From positions 1,580,912 to 1,644,911 of the forward strand of contig NC_051102.1 of NCBI RefSeq assembly GCF_901709675.1: a stretch of 64,000 bases of DNA, written 5' to 3'. The translations under genes were made by a program, and so were the position numbers. The notes under the pieces are model-generated. The model was not told the DNA's origin and searched no databases. It saw only the letters and a list, made by a program, of their open reading frames with translations. The DNA is from Syngnathus acus. Taxonomy: Eukaryota; Chordata; Actinopteri; Syngnathiformes; Syngnathidae. Shown here piece by piece: positions 51,588 through 61,770 of the stretch (its first letter is position 1; the number at the start of each line of letters is the position of its first letter).

Positions 51588-54500
51588 TTATTTTACCGTT
51601 CCCATGGTCTGGTTCCTGATGGAGCACCAAGCTTTGAAAATATCACTGGGGGGAAAAAAACCCAATATTTGTTTTTAATGTTGCAAGTGCACTCAAACTT
51701 TCATACCAATTTTATTGGCCAATCCCAAACTCACCTGCAGTGAGAGGCCACACACTCGTTACTGCAATATTCTTTGTCCCAATCTTCACTCTCTACAGCC
51801 GGGTTCGTGCAGCCGGACCTCACGCAGACACACGGCAACGAGGCATCTTCACACGACTCTGTCACTTCCATTTCATCCTGAAACATGAGATGGAAAAGCA
51901 TTGTTAATGTAATGATCATGTGTGCGACGTTTGTCAGCTATGAAGCGGGCTCAGTCACAAGGACACTTCAACTGTGCGAGTTTGTTTTTGCGAAGTGCGT
52001 TTTTGATTAGGCCACATTTGTTGATTTTCACGGTGATTCCGAAAACACCCAAATGAACACATACCTCTTCTGAAGGCAGCACCTCTGACACAACCTCGTC
52101 ATCATGCTGCACTCCTGCTAAAAGTGGGGCTCCAGAAACTGTTGACGTCACAGTAGGCGTGGCAGGGATGATGATGGGCTGCGTGTCTTTTCTCTGCAAA
52201 GAGGCGGGAACTATTTTGATCTGAAGCGGAGGCGGAGGGGCAGCTGTGATGGACACGGGGAGTCCTGCCGCACTTCCACCCTCCCGAGGTTTGGCCAGGA
52301 GTAAGCGCGGCGGCGCTGGCGCCATCTGTTGGAGTGGTGGCGGCGGGGGCGCATTCTGCATCTGCTGCAGGGGTGGCGGCTGGCGAGGGCCGCCGGTCAC
52401 CACCAGGGTGGGTTGCAAAGTGTGGAGGCCACCGGGAAGCAAGGTGACAAACTGGCCCCCTGCCTGAAGCATGTGTTTGGGAATTAGGATCTTGGTGATG
52501 GTCTGGGGGGGCGGCGGCGGCGGCGCGACTGCCGCCGCTGGGGCCACCGCTGTTTTGCTTGCGCCCGTGCGGGATCGAGTCGCCCTCTCTGGGATATCCA
52601 GAATAATGTTGGAGGCACAAATGTTGGTGATGGTATTCTCTTCGACGTTATTTGCCGGACGGACGACCTGGTGACTAACAAAGGGGACGGCTGCAGGGGC
52701 TTGGCTGACATCGGGCAGAGGTGGCAAAGGTGCAGTCTCGTCACAGGCAGGCTGAGGTATGAGAAGCAAAGAAAAAAAAATGAGGAAAATCAGGGAGTTG
52801 AATGCTACTCAATCAACCTGATCGTACCTTTGACAGTTGACTGGCTCGATAAGCTGCCAGCGCTTTTAAATATTCCTTCTTGGCAGCATCAGTTTTTTTT
52901 TTATACACCTAAAATAAAACACATAAGTGAGTGAGTGAATCAAATTCATACATTTTGACCTCCTGGAGTGCATTTAGGTCGTTTTAGTGTCCTTCTATTA
53001 CACTACCACAGAATTGTACAGATAAAGCGTTTCATATAGCAGGATAGTTATGTGTGTATTATTGCCAATGTTTTATGTGACATTTCCTGCTGCATTTATG
53101 TTTTCATAAAGCACTTTTGTCTGAACAGTTACAGATATTAAGATAAATGAGCAATTTTTAGTCCCTTATTCCCTTAACTTGAAAAATAGACAAATAAAAT
53201 ATGTAAGCACGTACACACCTGTTTCTGCTCCTCGGCCAGGCTGTCCCACATGGAAGCCACAATCTTTGACACCTCTCCAAAAGAAGCGTTTGGATTTTGG
53301 CCCTTGATAGCAGCTTGGGTGTCTCGAAAAAAAAGAGCATACGCAGAAACCGGCTTTTGTGGTTCATTGGGGTCTTTCTTGGGCCGGCTTGTTTTGGAAA
53401 CTGTCGCTGATGTGGTTGCTGTCCCTACGGCCCTTTTGATTGTTGCCAGTGAGACTGAGGACTGGACGGCTGGATGGGAGACTGAGGGTGAGGGCAGAGA
53501 CATGGGGGAGTCTACCAGCACACTCTTCTGTGAGAAAGACACAGAGTATAAGTTAGTTGCAGGACCAGTGAGAACATCACCCTTCATCGTACGTTCGAAT
53601 GAATGATTAAAATACTGAACTGGGTTTCCTTTTTTCTGCTTAATCTTCCTGGGATGCAGCGGAGCAACCTGGCTTACTAGTTTTTTGTGACACAAGCCAT
53701 TATTATTATTGGGTCAATTTTTCGCTTTAACTTGCATGCTAAAACTTGACAATTATCAATGATCTTTAGCAATTCAAATGAAGGTTTCACCTTGAAGTCA
53801 TCCATATCCTCATCTTGTAAGGAACCAGCTGGAGAAGGTGTCGTCGACAGTGGCGGTTCTGAGGTCCCTGAAGGAGGTCCTGTGTATTCTCCTCCTAGCC
53901 CCAGCACTAGCTCCGTCTGGTTAATCATGGACAGCTGACCACTTCCTAAAAGACCATGAGCGATGTCGGGAAGTTGAACATCAATGGTCATTGGAGACGA
54001 GGTGGCAAAATGGGAGCCGCTGCTGTTACTCAGCTCCTGAGAGATAAATCATATCAAAGTAGAAAAGAGAAGACTTAGGCAACGCAATGCCTAAAAAAGC
54101 TAAATACGTTTTGAAGCATCATCTAATTCATTTGGCAAAAGATAAAATTAACTGTATTCAGTTGGGACACCTGGCTAGCCCATATACGCTTACTGACTGC
54201 TTATCTTGACGGTTGGCCTATGCCTGTTGCAAACTGAATCGTTGCGTCCAAAATGATTCATACCTCAGGAGTATGACTAATTTCAGGCTTGATTGTATAT
54301 GTTGAAATATTGCGTTTGGTATCGATGGTGTCTATAAATATGACATGTCAGTGGAGGTATAAACAAATGGACACAATGAACCTGGATACCATACACATAT
54401 AGAAATCTGGTACATCTCAAGTGAATAGCCATGTGAGGAAATCGGAACTCAAGTGTTTTTATGAGGTGAAGAGAATACCAATGATGAGGAACTGAGAAGG

Positions 54501-55155
54501 GCTCCTCCATTCGCCTGTGCCATGGGCACCATGTTGAGATGCTCCAGGTCTTGGGAGCCGGTGTTCACAAAGGGGGATGCAAAAGACGGATCGTTGGCTT
54601 CCACCACCAGGTTGTCAACCAGGTTATGAGGACCCGAAGGTCCCACGGTGCCATCTGACAACTCGAAGTGAGAAACTGCTTCAGCAATATTTAGGGATGT
54701 GTCTGGGTCGAGTGAGATGGGTGGAATCTCAAAAACTTCATCGCCAAGACTGGGGGTGTGGAAAGTCTGCTGTTATGTGAAAATAAAACAGTTGGTTGTA
54801 TGGTGGTTAGAAATTGCGCATATCATGGAAATACGTCTGCGTTAGATATCAAGCTAAAGGTCCATATCTTTGATTCGCTTACCTCAGCGGACAAAAAGTG
54901 GTGAGCACCGCCACCCATGGTTAGGTAACTATCGCTGCCCTCTGGAAACTGAAACGAATGCATGGTTGGGGTTAAAAGACACGTTTGACATATCCACATT
55001 GATTCAAGTTTGGTTTCTTTCAGACTTATGTTAGCAAACAAACGTGTTACCTTATTTTCCTCGGTGTATCCACCATATGCTTGGCTATCCAAAAACTCAG
55101 AATTAACATTTTGAGCACAACTGTCAGAAAGCCCAGAATAAAAATTAAGGTCCAT
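51588..55155 (-). CDS. tox4: TOX4, TOX high mobility group box family member 4
   Basis: Nine coding exons: 55051-55155, 54883-54948, 54479-54769, 53791-54036, 53219-53527, 52828-52908, 52065-52751, 51735-51877, 51588-51645 (661 residues), in continuous frame. It is a nuclear DNA-binding protein; in mammals TOX4 belongs to the PNUTS-PP1-WDR82 complex that acts on RNA polymerase II. An N-terminal activation region ([17 protein letters not shown]) is followed by one HMG box at about residues 286-365 ([33 protein letters not shown]). A long Pro/Gln-rich segment follows. The conserved C-terminal Cys motif CVRSGCTNP...W..EYCSNEC is diagnostic for TOX4. The start codon lies about 360 bp from a large foldback transposon, so the insertion is at or next to the promoter. 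Confidence 0.94.
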
Positions 55156-55507
55156 TTTGAAGCAAAAATCCCCCGAGTTTTTACATTGATCGCGGATTAC
55201 CCAACAATAACGAAATGCTCGTAGCTAGCTGGCTAGCTAGCCAGCTAACTAGCCAACTAACCTAACCTTATGAAAGTCTAATGAGACCTGAGAACGTTTG
55301 TGATGTTAGGGTGACATCAGCCAGCCACAATGATCATTCGATGTCACAGAGATTTCGTGTTGAAGTCAAAATAGCTCGTGAGCGGTAAAGCTCTTGTCAT
55401 ACGAAAAAGCCATTCATCTGGAGTAAGTAACGTTAACAGACAATTGATAGTTCAGGGACCGTCGGAAATCCGAAGCCCTCACGTGACGAGGGCTCGAAAT
55501 CTATACA
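55156..55507 (-). promoter_or_regulatory. TOX4 promoter remnant next to the foldback element
   Basis: Contains a short palindromic tract of gctagctagc/ctagccaact units (55219-55262) and moderate CpG. The insertion boundary follows at 55508. No TATA box was seen. Confidence 0.35.
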
Positions 55508-55516
55508 GTGCTGTTT

Positions 55517-56560
55517 ACCTGCGTGAAGCTGGCCCCCCACCCCACGCAAAATTTAAGTAAAATAGTCTGTTTCGTTTGTGCTTCGTTTGTGCTGGTTTGT
55601 GCAGCAAAAATTTTCGTTTGTGCTGCTATGGTTTTTTAGTTATGAACGATTCTTTTATAGGTCATCCAGAGTTCACCCAGCCCCCCATCTGCTCAAAATG
55701 AACCCAAAATGGTACCGTTCGTTTGTGCTTCGTTAGTGCTGGTTTGTGCAGCAAAAATTTTCGTTTGTGCTGCTTCCGTTTCGGAGATATTACACATTTA
55801 TTTTATAGCGATGACGTCACCTAGCCCCCCACTTCGCTCCAAATGGACCCAAAATGGTACCGTTCGTTTGTGCTTCGTTAGTGCAGGTTTGTGCAGCAAA
55901 AATTTTCGTTTGTGCTGCTTCCGTTTCGGAGATATTACACATTTATTTTATAGCGATGACGTCACCCAGCCCCCCACCTCGCTCCAAATGGACCCAAAAT
56001 GGTACCGTTCGTTTGTGCTTCGTTTGTGCAGGTTTGTGCAGCAAAGATTTTCGTTTGTGCTGCTATGGTTTTTTAGTTATGAACGATTCTTTTATAGGTC
56101 ATCCAGAGTTCACCCAGCCCCCCATCTGCTCGAAATGGACCCAAAACGGTACCGTTCGTTTGTGCTTCGTTAGTGCTGGTTTGTGCAGCAAAAATTTTCG
56201 TTTGTGCTGCTTCCGTTTCGGAGATATTACACATTTATTTTATAGCGATGACGTCACCTAGCCCCCCACTTCGCTCCAAATGGACCCAAAATGGTACCGT
56301 TCGTTTGTGCTTCGTTTGTGCAGGTTTGTGCAGCAAAAAATTTCGTTTGTGCTGCTTCCGTTTCGTAGATATTACACATTTATTTTATAGCGATGACGTC
56401 AGGTAGCCCCGCCCCCCTGTTTACTTCCAAATTGACCCAAAATAGTGCCGGTCGTTTGTGTTTCGTTTGTGCTGGTTTGTGCTGCAAAAAGTTTCGTTTG
56501 TGATGCTACGGTTTTGCAGATATTACACATTTAATTCATAGCAAAGACGTCACCCAGCCC
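55517..56560 (+). repeat. Left arm of the foldback element: tandem ~145-bp units
   Basis: About seven units in the order B-A-A-B-A-A-C. All share ggtaccgttcgtttgtgctt and a gcagcaaaaattttcgtttg core. A units continue with cggagatattacacattt and a TGACGTCA palindrome. B units continue with tagttatgaacgattc and tcatccagagttcaccc. C is a diverged inner unit. The open frames this creates are by-products of the repeat. Confidence 0.9.
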
Positions 56561-56843
56561 ACGTCACTGTATTTTGTCGCGAATTTCAAGCTCCTGGACT
56601 GGAATGCTCCTGATGCAGGACGAATACAAGGTAAACATGTTCTTAGCCTTTTTTTTCTTTTCTTTTTATCTTACAGAAAACTTTCACTGCGGGGAATGGC
56701 TTTTAGTACGAGGATATTTCTGTAATTATGTTTGTATCGTGCTCATTGATTAATTTCCTTGTTTTCAATAAGCCTATGTGATCATTTTTTTCAATTACAT
56801 CTGACATGCAAAAGGTTCACCGCAATCTAAATACCTGATGAGT

Positions 56844-59444
56844 CTATGTCTGCTCCAAAACATTAATTAATGCAACAATTAATACATGTATGTGAAGTTG
56901 ATGACAGCCAGAAAAAGAAACTTGAAAACGTGAAAAAAAAACTTTCTTTGTCAAAGGGAACATTATCAACATTTTTTTCCAACAATTCAAACAATGCATC
57001 ACTGCACTGTGTAGAACAGCATGTGGGAAGATCTTAGTATTTACTGATGCTGCTTTCACTCCACTTCCCAGGTCATTATAGATCTCCCAGGCATATGCAG
57101 TCCTCCTGCAGTATGCCACATAATGCCCGAGAGAATCCTGGGTCAGTCCTGGTTCAAAGCCAATGACTGCTCTCAAAGTAAAGGTCTTCTCTTTTAGCTC
57201 CAGACTGGAGGGAAATTCAAGCAAGGCAACTTCCTTGCAACTGCTACCAAGGTCAGTGTCAATCCACACAAACTCTCCCAGATTGTAGCTGTGAGTAACA
57301 TTACCTGAACACAGAGCCTTGCCTGTATTGTTGTCCTGTGTTTTGAATGAAGACGGACAATGGGAAGGATTTTCAATTGGCCTGAGGCAGAGAGAGTCAG
57401 GAAGGCTGAGTCCCTCTTCAGCAGCAGTCTGAAGAGAAGCCATGCCACAGGTCTGCAGGACAGCAACGTTTGGACAAACAAGTGAAACTTGCCTTGTTAC
57501 TTGTTGGCTTAAACTGCAGTACTGTGAGGAGCATTGTTTTATCAAATAAACACTTGGGATATTCCTCATTGCGCTCTCAATTACAGTGGAGATGTGGCAT
57601 TGTGCATCAATTTGGAGAGCACCAGAGGTCAGGAGGACAGGTTTGAATATTTCCCCCAGCAGTTCTGCCCTCTGTGAGTATACCTGTGGGTTCACACTCT
57701 GTGTTGTGATGGTTTTCACCAGGTGGAGGAATTGGTTCCCACGTTCATAGTTCAGAACAGTCTTTTCAAATGAAAAACTTTCACAGAAAGAACAGCATAA
57801 GCATTGCAAGACAGAATCAAATGCACAAGTATTGAGCACAAACACTTTTGATGTGCGAAGTTTAACAGGCTGTTGATGGTTCCCGTTTTTCAACAATGGT
57901 ACCTTGACTTTTTTCCAGCCCACTTGTGTGTCAATATGCAGCCATTCAGGACAAGGAGAGAGATATGAAGTTATCTTTCTTTTTTTCGGTGGGACCGCTA
58001 AACCTCTCCAGTTTTCAACTGCACTGTCAGTAGATGCATCTGGCTCCACTCCAGGATGAGATTTTTCTCCCCTTTTGTTTACTACTTCAGTTTGAGAAGT
58101 ACTGCAGACATTGTCAGGCTCTCTGACGGTCGTGGCATCACACACATCACTTTTTTGTTTTGCAGAGCAAATCCGCATGTTTCCCTCAATGAAGGAAAGA
58201 TGACGAGCAACAAACCGGTCCACACGAATGGGTAGGCTTTCATGCTTGAAAAGGCCTTTTTTTATGTTTTTGAACTCTGCTTCAACAGCTGCGGAACTTG
58301 CAGTGACGCTGGCGCTTTTGAAGAGAGGGACCATTATTGCTGTCCAGAGTGGCAAGTAACTTCCAAGTCTTGTTATTTGGGGAATAATCTCAGGGAGGAA
58401 GTGGATGTTGTCTCTATCCCCATCAGCCATGGCAAGTGACCTGCTCTCCTCACATATTTCTGTCACCCACTCTCGGACATTAGTCTGGATGTGCTGATTT
58501 AATGAATCACCTGGTTCTTGTCCCTCAACTTCCTCATCTGAAATGGGGACAAATTCCTCTGCGATTTGCGCTCTCAAGTATTTCTTGCACTTTTCTGATG
58601 GGATAGGGGCTCCAGAATTGTCATTACCCTCTGTCTCACTCAGTGCCACAATGGTGATAGCACGAAGAAGTTCTTTTGCATGTTGCAAACATTGTGACTT
58701 AAGAAGCTGTGCTATTGACCTAACAAAGAAATCCTTAACACGAGGTCTTTTGTTTTTCAGGCAGTCCCATCGGCAGATCATCTTAATGCAGTGTGCTACA
58801 TCTACCCTGACAAAACATGGGGGTAGATGTCCAGGTTGATTCCCACGTGAAATGTTAAAGCACTCATTGATGTAGCTCTTCAGATCAGGATGAGGGGTAA
58901 AAGCTTTGACTAGAGCTCCAAGAATCGCCAGAGAAAAGTCACTCACTGCTTCTTTAGGAACAGATGCACCTGCATGGATCCATTCCTTCAGCCACTGTGT
59001 GATAGCATTAACATCATGCTTCTCTGACAGCATCTGCACGACTGGGACACTGGAGCTGGTATGCCCTGTCATAACACCCTGATACAGGAAGATATGGCCA
59101 GACATGCCATTCGGCCTCATCAGTTTTTTAACTATTGAGCCAGTTGCATCAACACATAATATTGGGTGGGATTTCTTTAAGCTCTTGTACACATGCATTT
59201 GTGTTTGACTCCAATAGTGACAGAAAAACTTGTCAAGTCCAATGTCTTTGATGCTGTCACTGTGAGGTGCACTGTATTTCAACATCTGCAATGATAAAAT
59301 TGGATTTTTGTCACCTAATGCCAAATCATTTTTCTCTTGCTTTGCCTTGCGCAGGGTGGCCAAATTTGGCAGGTGGCGTGGCTCAGGGTCTCCGAAGTCC
59401 ATCGATTTATTTGCCTGTGATGCTCGCCATACATGTGGTTCCAT
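56844..59444 (-). CDS. Foldback-element protein: candidate DDE transposase fused to a USP-like peptidase domain
   Basis: Uninterrupted 866-codon frame filling the core of the element. The N-terminal half (about 90-400) has spaced acidic residues typical of a DDE nuclease: LCVDATG (D99), EAVSDFSLAILGALVKAF (D169), VRVDVAHCIKMIC (D215, H218, C219) and AAVEAEFKNIKKG (E388/E390). Which three are catalytic is not certain. A basic, possibly nuclear-targeting PPKKRK lies at 485-490. The C-terminal part resembles the ubiquitin-specific protease fold. It has a Cys box LNTCAFDSVLQCL (C540) and a His box FTLRAVIGFEP...GHYVAYCRR...WEIYND (H774, N790/D791). The oxyanion Asn usually found five residues before the Cys is not seen, so activity is uncertain. 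No frameshift or stop is present, and the ATG at 59444 is the first in frame; an upstream exon cannot be excluded. Confidence 0.75.
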   Translation of the reverse strand: MEPHVWRASQANKSMDFGDPEPRHLPNLATLRKAKQEKNDLALGDKNPILSLQMLKYSAPHSDSIKDIGLDKFFCHYWSQTQMHVYKSLKKSHPILCVDATGSIVKKLMRPNGMSGHIFLYQGVMTGHTSSSVPVVQMLSEKHDVNAITQWLKEWIHAGASVPKEAVSDFSLAILGALVKAFTPHPDLKSYINECFNISRGNQPGHLPPCFVRVDVAHCIKMICRWDCLKNKRPRVKDFFVRSIAQLLKSQCLQHAKELLRAITIVALSETEGNDNSGAPIPSEKCKKYLRAQIAEEFVPISDEEVEGQEPGDSLNQHIQTNVREWVTEICEESRSLAMADGDRDNIHFLPEIIPQITRLGSYLPLWTAIMVPLFKSASVTASSAAVEAEFKNIKKGLFKHESLPIRVDRFVARHLSFIEGNMRICSAKQKSDVCDATTVREPDNVCSTSQTEVVNKRGEKSHPGVEPDASTDSAVENWRGLAVPPKKRKITSYLSPCPEWLHIDTQVGWKKVKVPLLKNGNHQQPVKLRTSKVFVLNTCAFDSVLQCLCCSFCESFSFEKTVLNYERGNQFLHLVKTITTQSVNPQVYSQRAELLGEIFKPVLLTSGALQIDAQCHISTVIESAMRNIPSVYLIKQCSSQYCSLSQQVTRQVSLVCPNVAVLQTCGMASLQTAAEEGLSLPDSLCLRPIENPSHCPSSFKTQDNNTGKALCSGNVTHSYNLGEFVWIDTDLGSSCKEVALLEFPSSLELKEKTFTLRAVIGFEPGLTQDSLGHYVAYCRRTAYAWEIYNDLGSGVKAASVNTKIFPHAVLHSAVMHCLNCWKKMLIMFPLTKKVFFSRFQVSFSGCHQLHIHVLIVALINVLEQT

Positions 59445-59869
59445 CCTGCCCTCACAAAGTTTTTACTTACATTGGTCGATGGTCACTTCCCAGAAAAAGA
59501 CACTTTCTGTCACTCACTGTTATTAAATCTTCGGAGATAGTTGTGTATTTGTCGCTTGAAAAAGTTGCACGTCTTTGTTTTTCGCCACCCTGTTGCGATA
59601 TGTCTTACCGGCCTGCAGAGGTCACTTGGCATGGTAATTAGTTGGATAATACATGTGTAAGAATTAAGGAGTTATCATGATGTCAAGTGAAAAAGAATAA
59701 AATACATGACAGGGGGTTAATGAAGATGCATGATTTTAATAATGAAAAATTGCAATGGCACAAACAAATGGTTAATTAACGATCCATGGAGCAAGGATTT
59801 GACATCTCTAGAAAATAAATTAGTATTAAATAAATGACAAATTGAATGATTCACTGAACGTCAACAAAT

Positions 59870-60870
59870 TTTTTTGCGGCACAATCGGTACCATTTTTGC
59901 AGCACAAACCAGCACAAACGAAACACAAACGAACGGCACTGCTATTTTGGGTCAATTTGGAAGTAAACAGGGGGGCGGGGCTACCTGACGTCATCGCTAT
60001 AAAATAAATGTGTAATATCTCCGAAACGGAAGCAGCACAAACGAAAATTTTTGCTGCACAAACCTGCACAAACGAAGCACAAACGAACGGTACCATTTTG
60101 GGTCCATTTGGAGCGAAGTGGGGGGCTAGGTGACGTCATCGCTATAAAATAAATGTGTAATATCTCCGAAACGGAAGCAGCACAAACGAAAATTTTTGCT
60201 GCACAAACCAGCACTAACGAAGCACAAACGAACGGTACCGTTTTGGGTCCATTTTGAGCAGATGGGGGGCTGGGTGAACTCTGGATGACCTATAAAAGAA
60301 TCGTTCATAACTAAAAAACCATAGCAGCACAAACGAAAATTTTTGCTGCACAAACCTGCACAAACGAAGCACAAACGAACGGTACCATTTTGGGTCCATT
60401 TGGAGCGAGGTGGGGGGCTGGGTGACGTCATCGCTATAAAATAAATGTGTAATATCTCCGAAACGGAAGCAGCACAAACGAAAATTTTTGCTGCACAAAC
60501 CTGCACAAACGAAGCACAAACGAACGGTACCATTTTGGGTCCATTTGGAGGGAAGTGGGGGGCTAGGTGACGTCATCGCTATAAAATAAATGTGTAATAT
60601 CTCCGAAACGGAAGCAGCACAAACGAAAATTTTTGCTGCACAAACCAGCACTAACGAAGCACAAACGAACGGTACCGTTTTGGGTCCATTTTGAGCAGAT
60701 GGGGGGCTGGGTGAACTCTGGATGACCTATAAAAGAATCGTTCATAACTAAAAAACCATAGCAGCACAAACGAAAATTTTTGCTGCACAAACCAGCACAA
60801 ACGAAGCACAAACGAAACAGACTATTTTGCTTAAATTTTGCGTGGGGTGGGGGGCCAGCTTCACGCAGGT
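59870..60870 (-). repeat. Right arm of the foldback element, inverted copy of the left arm
   Basis: Reads on the minus strand as the same B-A-A-B-A-A-C series from the outer end (60870) inwards, with only scattered single-base differences from the left arm. Preservation of the higher-order pattern in both arms implies joint copying or ongoing conversion between them. Confidence 0.9.
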
Positions 60871-61072
60871 GAGCTGTTTTTGTCATGATATTAAAATAAA
60901 GTGAGAGTTTGCAAAACAAAAAAACACCTTTTGCTGTAAAAGTTTCGTGACCACTCTTAGCACTCAAAAACAGCAGTTGAACTCATCTCGCTATAATGAA
61001 TGTACACATACAGTGCCTTGCGAAAGTATTCGGCCCCCTTGAACCTTTCGCCACATTTCAGGCTTCAAACAT

Positions 61073-61440
61073 CCATCCATCCATCCATTTTCTGTACCGC
61101 TTAGTCCCCACGGGGGTCGCGGGCGTGCTGGAGCCTATCTCAGCCGTCATCGGGCAGTAGGCGGGGGGCACCCTGAACCGGTTGCCAGCCAATCGCAGGG
61201 CACACAGAGACAAACAACCATACGCACTCGCAACCACACCTAGGGACAATTTGGAGTGCTCAATCGGCCTACCAAGCATGTTTTTGGGATGCGGGAGGAA
61301 ACCGGAGTGCCCGGAGAAAACCCACGCGGGCCCGGGGAGAACATGCAAACTCCACACAGGGAGGGCCGGAGGTGGAGCCGAACCCGCACCCTCCTAACTG
61401 TGAGGCGGACGTGCTACCCAGTGCGTCACCGAGCCGCCCC
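61073..61440 (-). mobile_element. tRNA-derived SINE (copy 2), nested in the Tc1 copy C inverted repeat
   Basis: About 368 bp, closely similar to copy 1 at 31800-32168. It is flanked by a perfect 12-bp duplication GGCTTCAAACAT (61061-61072 and 61441-61452). The B box is mutated (GGTTCGGCTCC). The tail is (GGAT)n on the minus strand. Confidence 0.9.
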
Positions 61441-61770
61441 GGCTTCAAACATAAAGATGTAAAATTTTAATTTTTTGTCAAGAATCAACAAGCGGGACAC
61501 AATCGTGAAGTGGAACGAAATTTATTGGATAATTTAAACTTTTTTAACAAATAAAAAACTGAAAAGTGGGGCGTGCAATATTATTCGGCCCCTTTACTTT
61601 CAGTGCAGCAAACTCACTCCAGAAGTTCAGTGAGGATCTTTGAATGATCCAATGTTGTCCTAAATGACTGATGATGATAAATAGAATGCACTTGTGTGTA
61701 ATCAAGTCTCCGTATAAATGCACCTGCTCTTTGGTAGTCTCAGGGTTCTGTTTAAAGCGCAGAGAGAATC

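Larger units (their letters stand above)
55517..60870 (-). mobile_element. Foldback-type DNA transposon with compound inverted arms (MULE/NOF-like candidate)
   Basis: Complete 5,354-bp element. Its ends are exact inverted copies (ACCTGCGTGAAGCTGG at 55517, reverse complement ending at 60870). They are flanked by a 9-bp duplication, GTGCTGTTT (55508-55516) and GAGCTGTTT (60871-60879), with one mismatch. Two arms of about 1 kb surround a unique core of about 3.3 kb that contains one long minus-strand gene. Nine-base duplications plus long arms built of tandem sub-repeats match the known layout of Drosophila foldback (FB-NOF) elements and, for target-site length, Mutator-like elements. The superfamily assignment is inference. 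Confidence 0.85.

Noticed and set aside
55709-56406. Several overlapping open frames with repeated SFVLRLCRF/VCAASVSEIL-type peptides, also mirrored at 59851-60967
   Set aside because: They arise from the tandem units of the foldback arms, appear on opposite strands in both arms and shift frame at unit boundaries. Treated as repeat by-products.
55560-56560. Regularly spaced repeats that could look like a CRISPR array
   Set aside because: Units are about 145 bp without unique spacers, mirrored in the second arm, and the genome is a vertebrate.
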